64,000 nt of DNA, from contig JAVHZZ010000006.1 in NCBI GenBank assembly GCA_036250195.1, positions 188,479,850-188,543,849 of the forward strand. The letters run 5' to 3'. This document shows positions 22,917 through 32,360 of the stretch, one piece after another. How positions within the stretch are numbered: the first letter of the stretch is position 1; each line of letters opens with the position of its first letter. Under the pieces are notes generated by a model that made no database searches, was not told where the DNA came from, and saw only the letters and a program-made list of their open reading frames with translations. The translations under genes and the position numbers were made by a program. This DNA comes from Mixophyes australis. Lineage: Eukaryota > Chordata > Amphibia > Anura > Limnodynastidae.

Positions 22917-23300
22917 TAGCATTCTGAAACTGCTGGGAATGTAATGACACCTAACCCTGGCTTCTGTCAGCCATGACAGACTCACTGTCGCAAATAGTCT
23001 TATAGCCACATTTACAAACACAGTAGATTTGTAAATTTGTAGATAGTAAATCCATATTTTAAATAAAAGGTTTCAGCATTAATTATATGAAAAACATTAT
23101 AGGATTCATCAAATAAACACCACGTTCAACCATTTGAGTTAAATCTGGAGGTAGCCTGAGTTAAGTTCACGTTTAAAATGTTGTATTTTTTATTATTACT
23201 GTTGAGTTCTTAAAATTTAACACATTTGTGAATATGGAGTTTTAGCATAAAAAAGTTTTAAAAACAATTTTATATCTACCTCTACTCATGTGACTCTAGC

Positions 23301-23687
23301 TGGAGATGCTCAGGCTTGGTTTTCGAAAAACCGACATTGTGTAGTTGTCAGATCTCGCAGGTTTTGGATTCCATAAGTACCTCCTTCCCCAGGAGATCCA
23401 GTGCCATTGCTCACACAGAAACAGGGGTAGCAGTGTTCTTGTCACTTGACAAAAGTTGACTGGAAATGATTGGAAATGAATATTATTGAGGTTAGTAATA
23501 ATGTAGGGATAAAACAGAGCCAAATTCTGTGATATTAGCAAAAAAATAACTATTTTTGAAGAAAGAAAAAAATCGGGATCCAAAATCAAAACCAAAACAC
23601 GCGAGGGAGGTTTTGCCACAACCAAAACCAAAACACAAAGTTAATCCAGATCCAAAACCAAAACACGGGGGTCAGTGAACATCTCTA
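23301..23687. mobile_element. hAT MITE related to the autonomous element at 28,466
   Basis: This 387-bp element is bounded by a perfect 8-bp duplication ACTCTAGC (23293-23300 and 23688-23695). Its termini are tggagatgctcagg and (complement of the right end) tagagatgttcactgacccc. The right end plus the following GTTTTGGTTTTGG-rich subterminal sequence nearly matches the left end of the transposase-encoding element at 28,466. It has no transposase of its own. Confidence 0.92.
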
Positions 23688-23695
23688 ACTCTAGC

Positions 23696-24245
23696 ACAAA
23701 GTTGCTTTCTTTGTGTTTTGTGTAGTGCTGTAAGAGTTATAAGCATCTAATGTAAATAAAATAAAATAAAGTTGTGTCTGCCCTGGTAATACCAGGATTT
23801 ATGAGATACATACAGCTTTTTGTTTCAATTTGATGCTTATAGCATTACACACAATTCCCCTCATTTCATACTTTCCTAGACTTTACACCAAATTTTCACA
23901 GTCCTTTGAAAAATGTAAAATGGGTGTTTCAATGCAATTTTCTTTATTGTCATTTACAATCCACTCCAACTTAATAGCTACAAGACAGCTACAGTCCAAA
24001 CATTATTATTTTAACTTGCATTTTAGAATCCTGCGTTGGAAAAACTAATCTGCAATTGGGTTGTGTCTTTATGGAATAGATTGAGCAGTCCCCCCCTCCT
24101 CACCCTCCTTTCCCGGTTAAAGCTAACTAACATAATCTGGCAGGCAATGATTACTCTGTATTACCCCCTCCTACTTTTGTTTATTGCCTACATCTACTTA
24201 TACATTTGCAGCAAGATGTAATATCATTTAAGAAGCTTCTAATGA
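23696..24245. other. No recognisable feature
   Basis: AT-rich sequence, no gene or repeat recognised. Confidence 0.5.
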
Positions 24246-24253
24246 CATATAGG

Positions 24254-25835
24254 CAGGGCCTGATTAAGGGTTCTGGCCGCCCTAGGCTAATACGGCCGCA
24301 GCGCCCCCCCCCCCTCCGAATATATAGGTGTATAGGAACACTCCTGAATATGAATGTTCAGGTGTATTCTCCAGCATTCAAATTTAGACAGATTGTGCCA
24401 TTGTCTCTTACCTGTTCTTGCTCTTCTCTCTTGCAACTTTGTTATCCTCTCGCTGGCTTCTGGAAAGTTGGCGTCCTTTTTTGAAAATGCAAAAATGTAT
24501 TATAATGCAAACCCTGAATAATTAGGCCCTTTAGTTAAAACAAAACACTCCATTATGGCCAGCTAAAAGTACCCCATTGGACAGGCATATATAAGCAATA
24601 TCTGAATATTTGTTGTCAATCAAATACAAACCTCTACCAGCCCCATCTCACTAATATTTAGTATTCTAGTGATTGCTGAGACCACCCATGTGACCACCAC
24701 ACAATCATGAGATTCTGCCCCCCAAAGCTGCTCTATTTTTTAAATACCCCCTGCAGCCATTTTCCTTAACCACAACCCCCCCCACAGCCATTTTCCTTAA
24801 CCCCTGCTGCAGCCATTTTCTTTACCTCCCACCCTGCATCCATCCCCCTTGCAGCTATTTTCCTTACCTCCACTCTGCTAGCTAGCTATCCCCCCCCGTC
24901 ACATCAAAACTCCCCCAGTCACATATATCAGCCCCCCTCCTCTGCCCTCCTTCATACATATCAACCTCTCTACCTCCCTATAGATTTTCATGGCAGCCCC
25001 CCCCTCCCACCCTATAGATTTGTATGACAGTCCCCCTCTCCCTCCTTATACATATGCATGACAGTCCCCCCTCTCCCTCCCTATAGATATGCAGGGTAGT
25101 CCCCCCCCCCCTCCCTATAGATATGCAGGGCAGTTCCCCCCCTCCCTATAGATATGCAGGGCAGTTCCCCCCCCTCCCTATAGATATGCAGGGCAGTTCC
25201 CCCCCCCCCTCCCTATAGATATGCAGGGCAGTTCCCCCCCCTCCCTATAGATATGCAGGGCAGTTCCCCCCCCTCCCTATAGATATGCAGGGCAGTTCTC
25301 CCCCTCCCTATAGATATGCAGGGCAGTTCCTCCCCCTCCCTATAGATATGCAGGGCAGTTCCCCCCCCCTCCCTATAGATATACAGGGCAGTTCCCCCCC
25401 CCTCCCTATAGATATGCAGGGCAGCTCCCCCCCTCCCTATAGATATGCAGGGCAGTTCCCCCCTTCACTTACCTGTAGTTGTGCCAGCGTCGCTCCTCTC
25501 CTCAGATCAGCAGATAGGAAGTGAAGACGTCCTGCTTCCTGTCTGCTGCACAGCAACAGGCAGCCTGGCGATTGGCTGTGTGTTGCTAACCACTGACCAC
25601 CAATGCTTTTGATCGTCGAGCCCTCCACCCCCCCGCAGCGACCCCCCCCCACGGCGACCCCCCGCCTCCCCCACCCCGAAAAAAAAAATGAATGAAGAAA
25701 AAAAAAAAAAAAAAAATTTAAAAAAAAAAAAAAAAAATTTTTTTTTTTTTAAAAAAAATGCCCACAGTGCAGCGCCCCCCGGGACCCAGCGCCCCAGGCT
25801 GCAGCCTGGTCAGCCTAGTGGTTGATCAGGCCCTG
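24254..25835. mobile_element. Non-autonomous hAT element with internal minisatellite
   Basis: A 1,582-bp insertion is flanked by a perfect 8-bp duplication CATATAGG (24246-24253 and 25836-25843). Termini are cagggcctgattaagg and gttgatcaggccctg. It encodes no transposase. The interior has a 32-bp-class minisatellite (25,070-25,465) and long A and T runs (25,680-25,760). It inserted 2 bp inside the left end of an older palindromic MITE (25,842-26,074). Confidence 0.93.
25070..25465. repeat. Minisatellite, about 30-34 bp unit
   Basis: About twelve tandem copies of 'cctccctatagatatgcagg' plus 'gcagttcccccc'. The length differences come mostly from the poly-C run in each unit. Upstream degenerate copies extend to about 24,930. 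A 79-codon frame over this array (25,285-25,524) is a product of the repeat and not a gene. Confidence 0.93.
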
Positions 25836-25841
25836 CATATA

Positions 25842-26074
25842 GGGGCATATTCAATTCCCCGCGTTGTTCTTTAGAACAACACAGGCCGGCATTATTACCA
25901 TTACTACAGTAACAGATGCGCATTATTATTGTTACTACAGTAATTTCAAAGCAGATTTTTGCTTGCAGCTCTGTGAGCCACGAGCAAAAATCCGTGTTAA
26001 CATTACCGTACCAATGGTAATAATGCATACCCCTCATTGTTCCAAATAACAACGCAGAGAATTGAATATGCCCC
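25842..26074. mobile_element. Palindromic MITE, GGGGCATATTCAATT family
   Basis: The ends are ggggcatattcaatt and aattgaatatgcccc, and inner segments also pair (for example gtaataatgc with gcattattac). Flanking ATA/TA suggests a 2-3 bp target duplication. The same termini occur at 62,033-62,247. The left terminus was split by the hAT insertion at 24,254. Confidence 0.85.
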
Positions 26075-26097
26075 ATAGAATCAGCAAAACACATGGT

Positions 26098-26338
26098 CAT
26101 ACTTGCCCAATCTCTCAGAATGTCCGGGTGACTGCCGAATTCTGAGTAGGTCTCCTGGATTCCTGAAAGAACATGCCATCCTACCACATCCTGACGGGGG
26201 CCTAGATGACGGCGTGATTCTGTCGCAGAGGGTAGGGCCAAAATGACAGGAATCACAGAGCCCCGACTCTTCCACTATTGTAATTCACCTCCTCTCAGGA
26301 ATCTCCCAGAGGGGATCAACCTAAACTTGGCAAGTATG
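26098..26338. mobile_element. Old hAT MITE, CATACTTGCCRACT family
   Basis: Termini are catacttgcccaatctct and aacttggcaagtatg, with internal blocks 'gaatctcccagaggg' and 'ggtctcctggattcc' like those in the copies at 20,699 and 39,603. Flanking 8-mers no longer match, in keeping with greater age. Confidence 0.7.
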
Positions 26339-27108
26339 CAACAGATATTTTTAGTTTTTTTTTTGCTAGAATCTTACAATCCTGGATTTTATTTCTAAGT
26401 TTTTTTTTCTTGGAGAGCACTTGTTCTATCACTATTATTTAAGGGTTTTTTTCCCAGTAAAATCATGATTGCACAATATTTTGAATGATTCAGCCCTGTG
26501 TGAGTTAAAACAACATAAATAAATAAATGTAGCTTGTGTATCAGCTTTAAACTCTAAGGGAAAAAAACTAAACCCTCTAATTATTCGTATTTTTAGGCAT
26601 CTAAAATTTGGCTTGAGTTTGATGCTGAGTGTAGAAGTGAGTGGGTGAGAGGAAGCTACAGATGAGAGAACTGACTGGGGGGGATATGTAAGTGTATATA
26701 TTTGTATGATGAGCGAAAGAGAGAATTTGGATGAAAAAACATTGCTGAAATATTTGAGAGAAGCAGAACTCACTCCATACACAGACTGCATTCTGATGAT
26801 TACTGGCTCCGCCCCAAAAATGGCTGCCTCAGTGATGTCTGTTTCAAATTGAACACAGCCAGCCATTACAATGGGGAACATTGATCTCTATGAATTCAGG
26901 AGGGGATAATATAATAGTTCTAAAAAATTTAATTCTGGGTACACTCTACAGAATTTTTCCCCTGATGTGTTATCAATAACGATTTTACCAACGTCTGATG
27001 AAGAAATAGTCCCGATCAGCATGCCGATTCATGTGTACACACTATACACAGTTTACACAATTTACCTTCAGATCTGTGCTCTTCATATTCGGCTGAAAAG
27101 ATCAGTGA
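26339..27108. other. No gene; possible larger MITE
   Basis: The segment from about 26,933 (tctgggtacactctacagaa) to about 27,500 looks like a decayed non-autonomous DNA element, into which the palindrome at 27,109 is nested. Otherwise unrecognised. Confidence 0.35.
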
Positions 27109-27292
27109 GGTAAATGTATTAAAGAGTGATTTTTGCAAATCGCAGATATTTGGCGACTTTGTCAGCTAAATTTAAAGCAGCAGTGTTTTTAAAGGCAAAT
27201 CTTGCCTTTAAACACATTGCTGTTTTAAATGTAGCTATCAAAATCGCCGAATATAGGCTATTTGCAAAAATCGCTCTTTAATACGTTTACCC
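27109..27292. mobile_element. Palindromic MITE, GGTAAATGTATTAAAG family
   Basis: Arms 'ggtaaatgtattaaagagtg' and 'ctctttaatacgtttacc' pair almost throughout, with inner palindromes 'taaaggcaaat'/'atttgcctttaaa'-like. It is 184 bp and non-coding. Half copies lie at 16,424-16,543 (right half) and 45,484-45,590 (left half). Confidence 0.85.
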
Positions 27293-28457
27293 ACCATGAC
27301 TTTGTAAACTCTACGGAGATCCTGATCATGAGTGCATACACATTGCAGAATTGGAACGACATTGTTCCATTGTTGAACGAGATTTTTAGTTTGGTTTAAA
27401 AATCAAATAAAACGATATTGATATGATGTGCTTTGGAACTATACTCACTCATCGTTGCAGTGCACACACTAATGCAATATTGGGCCGAACAGTCGTTTAT
27501 CGTGTGATAAGCCTGATAAAACACATACTATAGCATTTATTTCCATCTCTGAAAATTTTGTGGCATGTACATTTTTATATCATATTATTCAAACCTTTTC
27601 CAGTTGGTACTATCAAAAACAAGTATAAAAACAACAAACTTTGAGTTAGCATCACCTGAAATGCGTGCGTTCTGTGTGCAGCAAACAAGAGAAGCAGACA
27701 AAAGAGTCTGGCAATGAAATGTACAGCTCCAGATGGAAATATGTACGTGGGGGAAGAGTGCGTTATTAATGTAATGGGGTTGGGACCTGGGCTATTAATG
27801 TAATGGTGAGGATGGGTACTAATCATATTTAATGTTGGGGCTGCTTGGGAGAAAATAAGTTTTTCTATTCATTTTGAATTATATTAATTTAATGTTAGGC
27901 TGGTGCGGGCAGGAAATAGGTCTATTTATTTAATTTTTATCAAACATATAAAGGAAAGGGATAGCAAGGAAAGTGTCACCCAGAATCCTGACTGTCCCAC
28001 CAGAATCAGGGCAGTTGGCAAACTGTCCTGCTCTCTCCTACCTGTTCTCGAAGCTGTCATTACTTACTGCTGCTGGTGACCTAAGCTCAGTCCCAACTGC
28101 AAGGACAGTTAGGTGGTATGCCCACCTTCACACTGCCCCTGCTTGTGAAGGGGGAACTCTCTGCAACTTACACTTGTGTATGCATCATTGCACATGTATT
28201 TGAAGTGTTTGGGAAGGGGTTGTAGAACAAAATGAGATCAAAATAATAACCACGCCCCGTGCATAAAGGTCATGCCCACTCTGTAGTGTGGAGTGGAAAC
28301 CCCCTCCCCTAGGAAACAAATCCCCATTACACCAATACCATCCCCACCCCTCTTCCCACACATTACACCAATACCACCCCCACGTCTTTACCCACACATT
28401 ACATGTAGGGCCTGACAGACAAATTTTACTCTGGGGCCAAGTACACAGCAGCAGTCC
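27293..28457. other. Degraded repeat related to the 58,432 hAT element
   Basis: Blocks such as 'ggaaataggtctatttattt', 'aatgttggggct' and 'gcttgtgaag' recur in similar form at 59,640-60,200 inside the hAT element at 58,432-60,739. This is therefore likely an older relative. The sequence from 28,409 (gggcctgacagacaaatttt) resembles a hAT-type start, interrupted 55 bp later by the autonomous element. No gene. Confidence 0.4.
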
Positions 28458-28489
28458 ATCATAAGTAGAGATGGTCACTGACCCCCGTG

Positions 28490-28615
28490 TTTTGGTTTTG
28501 GATTCGGTTTTGGATCTGGATTACCGTCGTGTTTTGGTTTTGGTTTTGGTTTTGCAAAACCGCCATTGCGTGTTTTGGTTTTGGTTTTGGTTTTGTTTGG
28601 TTTTGTTTTGCTATT
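28490..28615. repeat. GTTTTG-rich subterminal repeats of hAT element
   Basis: Many copies of GTTTTGGTTTTGG lie within 150 bp of the 3' TIR, with one inverted unit (gttttgcaaaac). The same motif is next to the matching end of the MITE at 23,301. Subterminal repeats of this kind often serve as transposase-binding sites in hAT elements; binding here is inferred. Confidence 0.7.
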
Positions 28616-28863
28616 TTTTGGGAAAATCCATGTTTTTGGGCCTAAATTAACCCAATTTAGTGCTCCAACTGTTTTAGAGACAAGTAATCTAATTGTTGAG
28701 GTAATAAATCATCCAAAAAAACAGTTTAATTCTTCGTTGGTAGGCCTATTCTACACACAAAACAGATTGTCTTCCTCTCCATCTATGCATATTGGCAATG
28801 CAGCCATCGTCTTTGAATGTATATTACACCCTACACTTATAGTTAAATATGTAAAGAAATGGA

Positions 28864-29165
28864 AAAAGCCAGTTTGGTTTCTGTCTCTCAAGGCACCCCT
28901 CCACTTGTATAAAATACTAAAAAATTCAGCCATTATAGACTGTACAATATTAATTGACATGGAGAAAGACAGTTTGGGGTCACTCTGTCTCTCTAGGCCC
29001 CCCTCCACTTGTATAAAATACCCAAAAATTCAGCCATTATAGACTGTACAATATTAATTGACATGGAAAAAGCCAGTTTGGTTTCTGTCTCTCTAGGCCC
29101 CCCTCCACTTGTATAAAATACCCAAAAATTCAGCCATTATAGACTGTACAATATTATGAAAAATG
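28864..29165. repeat. Tandem unit of about 101 bp in hAT 3' region
   Basis: Three to four tandem copies containing 'ctccacttgtataaaatacc' and 'ttcagccattatagactgta' lie between the transposase stop codon and the 3' end of the element. They are similar but not identical to each other and are unrelated to the 100-bp units on the 5' side. Confidence 0.9.
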
Positions 29166-29352
29166 GACAAAGCCAGTTTAGGGTCACTCTGTCTATGACA
29201 CCCTACCCTTAAGGATAAATTGCCCTAACAGCAGCCTTTCAAGATGGTATGTGATATGGAAATGCCACAAGTCCCTTTCCTCTTTGGGGGTAGATTGCAC
29301 CCTACACTTACATAGAAAGTTTTAAAAAGATGTTATCGGCATCATCTTCAGC

Positions 29353-32346
29353 TTAATCCTCACCCTCATCAGTGTGTACGTCATCATCACAGACTATCAA
29401 TTCATCGCCGCTTGAATCCGCCATTAGAGAACAGTCAGTGCTTGGATGTCTTGGATGGTGAAGGCCTTCCTCGTGGAAGATGTAGTTCATTTTTATAAAC
29501 ATCATTTTCTCCACATTTTTGGGAAGTAACCTTCTACGGCGATCACTGACTAAGTTCCCTGCTGTGCTGAACACTCGTTCAGAGTACACACTGGAGGGTG
29601 GGCAGCTTAGGTATTGCAAAGCAAGTTTGTACATGGGTTTCCAAATGGCCTGCTTTTCTTCCCAGTAAGGAAAGGGACTGTCTGACATTTCCATATCAAC
29701 TACCTCTTGAAAGTAATCCTCCACCATCCTTTGCATGTTTATACTCATATTGGATGGAGTTATGGGCAAAGTGACACATTTTTTTGAAAAATCCTTCAAA
29801 CCAGCCCAGATGTTAAATTGTTCTGGTCTGTCCCCTGTGTCTTCCCTGCTTCTTTTTTGGAAATTTAATTTTTTACGAGCAACAGCTTGAGAAAGTGAAG
29901 GAGGACACGTCGTCAAGCCGAGGCCCAGTTCAGCGGCCAACTTGCTGAGCAATAGCTCCTTGCAAAAGTTCACATCTCGCTCATTTACAAGTAAAGACTC
30001 AATGTAGGTTTTAAACCTTGGATCAAGCACAGTGGCCAAAACGTACTGATCCGAGTTCAAGATCTTAATAACTCGAGGATCATTGTGAAGCGAATTAAGT
30101 ACTTGATCGACAAGGCCAACATACTTTGCTGAATTGCTTGCTTTCAGCTCCTCCTTCATTTTCTCAAGCTGCTTTTCCAATAGTCTAATTAAAGGAATGA
30201 CTTGGCTCAAACTAGCAGAGTCTGCACTGACCTCACATGTCACAACTTCAAATGGTTTCAGCACCTTGCACAGCACTGAAAGGATTCCCCACTGTGCAAG
30301 AGTGAAATACATCCCCCCTCCTTTCCCAATGTCATGACTTGTGCAATATGCTTGGATGGCTTTGCGCTGTTCCTCCATCCTCTGAAGCATGTACAGGGTG
30401 GAATTCCACCGAGTTACCACCTCTTGCTTAAGTTGGTGGCAGGGCAAGTTAAACTGCTCTTGGAGCTGCTGTAATCTCCTACATGCTGTGGCTGAATGCC
30501 TGAAATGGCCTGAAATTTTACGGGCCACCGAAAGCATCTCCTGCACCTCACGGTTATTTCGTAGGAAGCTCTGCACCACCAAGTTGATGGTGTGAGCAAA
30601 ACAGGGAATATGTTGGAAATCACCCAGCTGTAATGCTCGCACTATATTGTTGGCGTTATCTGAAATGACATACCCTGGGGAGAGTCCGAGTGGTATAAGC
30701 CATGCATCAATCACATCTCTCAGTTTGCGTAACAAATTGTCAGCCGTATGCCTGTTAGTGAAGCCGGTGATACAAAGAGTGGCCTGCCTGTGACAAATGT
30801 TACGTAGTGCTGTACATGCTGCTGCTGTTCCTGCTGGTGAAGGTGAATGACCAACCCAGTGGGCTGTCACAGTCATATAGTCTTTGGTTTGGCCACTTCC
30901 ACTTGTCCACATATCTGTGGTTAAGTGAACAGTGGGCAGAATGGCATTTTTCAGCGCAATCTCTACATTTTTACACACTTTTTGGTATAGTTGTGGAATA
31001 GCTTTACGGGAGAAATGGTGTCGCGATGGAATTCTGTAACGCGGACACAAAACCTCAATTAACTGTGAAAAACCAGCTGCGTTTATTGTGGAGATTGGAC
31101 GCAGATCTAACACTAACATTGCAGCCATGGCGTCTGTGATTCGCTTGGCGACTGGGTGACTGCTGTCATATTTGCTTCCCCTCGCAAATGATTGTTTCAC
31201 AGTTAATTGCTGAAATGTAGGACTGCTCATTTTATTCACCTGCCTCTGGGATGACGATTCACCCCCAGCAGCAGCAACAGCAGCAGCAGGACTAACGCTT
31301 TCTTCAGAGGAATCAATAATAGTGCCGGAGTCATCCAGCCTTAAGTGGGATGCCGGGCTAACTCCGAGCGCTACTGAGGATATTGATGAGGATGGTGTGG
31401 TGGGTGTATTTTGTAGCCGTCGGTATGTCGGTGAGCGGAGGGTCTTAGCTGATGAGGGAGTGCTTGTATTCTTTTGGGAAGAACTTTCAGCTTTTCCCAA
31501 CACTTTGCCATGAACTCTCGTTAAATGGCGTAACATAGACGAGGTTCCAAGATGGTTAAGGTCCCTCCCTCGACTGACTGTGGCTTCACATACACTACAA
31601 ATGGCTATACAATTGTTGTCTGGATTTGGGTAGAAATAATTCCACACATAAGAAGTGGATTTTTTTGTTTTATGCCCAGGCATGACAATGGCCTTTTTCT
31701 TGTCACGTGCCAGAACTGCTGCCACTGGTGCAGGACTTACACAAACAACCTCATCCTCATCAACATCCTCATTAGCGCCCTCGTCGCCTACACAAATCTC
31801 CCCCTCATCCTCTTCTAATTCCAAAGTGGCATCCTCAATTTGGGTATCACCGGCTACTCTCGGGCTATTAAGGCACACATCAGCAGAATGCTCACGATTA
31901 GACATCCCACTGTTGGATGGACTCTCCACAGGGATTGTTGTCATTTGTGAATCAGAGCAAATATTCTCCTGTAATGCCTCACTGTTATCTTGCAGCTCAG
32001 CTTTGACGCGTAACAGTAGTTGTGCACCAATTGTAGGCTGGGTAACTTTTTGGGATCTGCCACTAATAGCCAAAGGTGAAGGCCTCATTCTCTCTTTGCC
32101 ACTGCGTGTGTAGAATGGCATGCTTGCAATTTTTTTTTTATCGTCACTTAACTTTTGCTCAGTTACACTTCTTTTTCGCTTCAATACAGTAAAATTTTTT
32201 TTGGTTTTTGTTTTTTGCACTAATTTGAAAACACTCTGTTGTTTGACATCGCCTTGGCCAGATGACGTACTGGGAACACTAACATCAGGACTGGTGACAG
32301 AACCTGGTTGCTCATTTAGATCATATGTGGACTGCTTTGAATCCAT
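29353..32346 (-). CDS. hAT transposase with BED zinc finger
   Basis: An uninterrupted 997-codon frame starts at ATG 32346-32344. The first 220 residues are a low-complexity, partly acidic tail. A BED finger spans about 228-282 with C250, C253, H274 and H279. A linker follows, then the hAT RNase H-like core: D478 (TTDMWTS), D563 (SDNANN), the C582-x2-H585 signature (CFAHTINL), W647 (TRWNS) and, after an all-helical insertion, E923 in SSVYSERVFSTAG. This last block is the hAT C-terminal dimerisation region. These are the D, D and E expected for cut-and-paste excision. No stop, frameshift or intron is needed, so the protein could be functional. The closest relatives are ZBED-like vertebrate hAT proteins, but the frame sits inside TIRs with target duplications, so it is a transposon gene and not a domesticated host gene. 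Confidence 0.95.
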   Translation of the reverse strand: MDSKQSTYDLNEQPGSVTSPDVSVPSTSSGQGDVKQQSVFKLVQKTKTKKNFTVLKRKRSVTEQKLSDDKKKIASMPFYTRSGKERMRPSPLAISGRSQKVTQPTIGAQLLLRVKAELQDNSEALQENICSDSQMTTIPVESPSNSGMSNREHSADVCLNSPRVAGDTQIEDATLELEEDEGEICVGDEGANEDVDEDEVVCVSPAPVAAVLARDKKKAIVMPGHKTKKSTSYVWNYFYPNPDNNCIAICSVCEATVSRGRDLNHLGTSSMLRHLTRVHGKVLGKAESSSQKNTSTPSSAKTLRSPTYRRLQNTPTTPSSSISSVALGVSPASHLRLDDSGTIIDSSEESVSPAAAVAAAGGESSSQRQVNKMSSPTFQQLTVKQSFARGSKYDSSHPVAKRITDAMAAMLVLDLRPISTINAAGFSQLIEVLCPRYRIPSRHHFSRKAIPQLYQKVCKNVEIALKNAILPTVHLTTDMWTSGSGQTKDYMTVTAHWVGHSPSPAGTAAACTALRNICHRQATLCITGFTNRHTADNLLRKLRDVIDAWLIPLGLSPGYVISDNANNIVRALQLGDFQHIPCFAHTINLVVQSFLRNNREVQEMLSVARKISGHFRHSATACRRLQQLQEQFNLPCHQLKQEVVTRWNSTLYMLQRMEEQRKAIQAYCTSHDIGKGGGMYFTLAQWGILSVLCKVLKPFEVVTCEVSADSASLSQVIPLIRLLEKQLEKMKEELKASNSAKYVGLVDQVLNSLHNDPRVIKILNSDQYVLATVLDPRFKTYIESLLVNERDVNFCKELLLSKLAAELGLGLTTCPPSLSQAVARKKLNFQKRSREDTGDRPEQFNIWAGLKDFSKKCVTLPITPSNMSINMQRMVEDYFQEVVDMEMSDSPFPYWEEKQAIWKPMYKLALQYLSCPPSSVYSERVFSTAGNLVSDRRRRLLPKNVEKMMFIKMNYIFHEEGLHHPRHPSTDCSLMADSSGDELIVCDDDVHTDEGED

Positions 32347-32360
32347 TCTGAGCGCAAACC

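Noticed and set aside
25070..25465. CRISPR-like array
   Set aside because: Repeats are directly tandem without unique spacers, in a vertebrate-type sequence; this is a minisatellite.
29353..32346. Host ZBED-type gene (domesticated transposase)
   Set aside because: It lies within matched TIRs and an exact 8-bp duplication, with subterminal repeats; nothing indicates a host gene structure.
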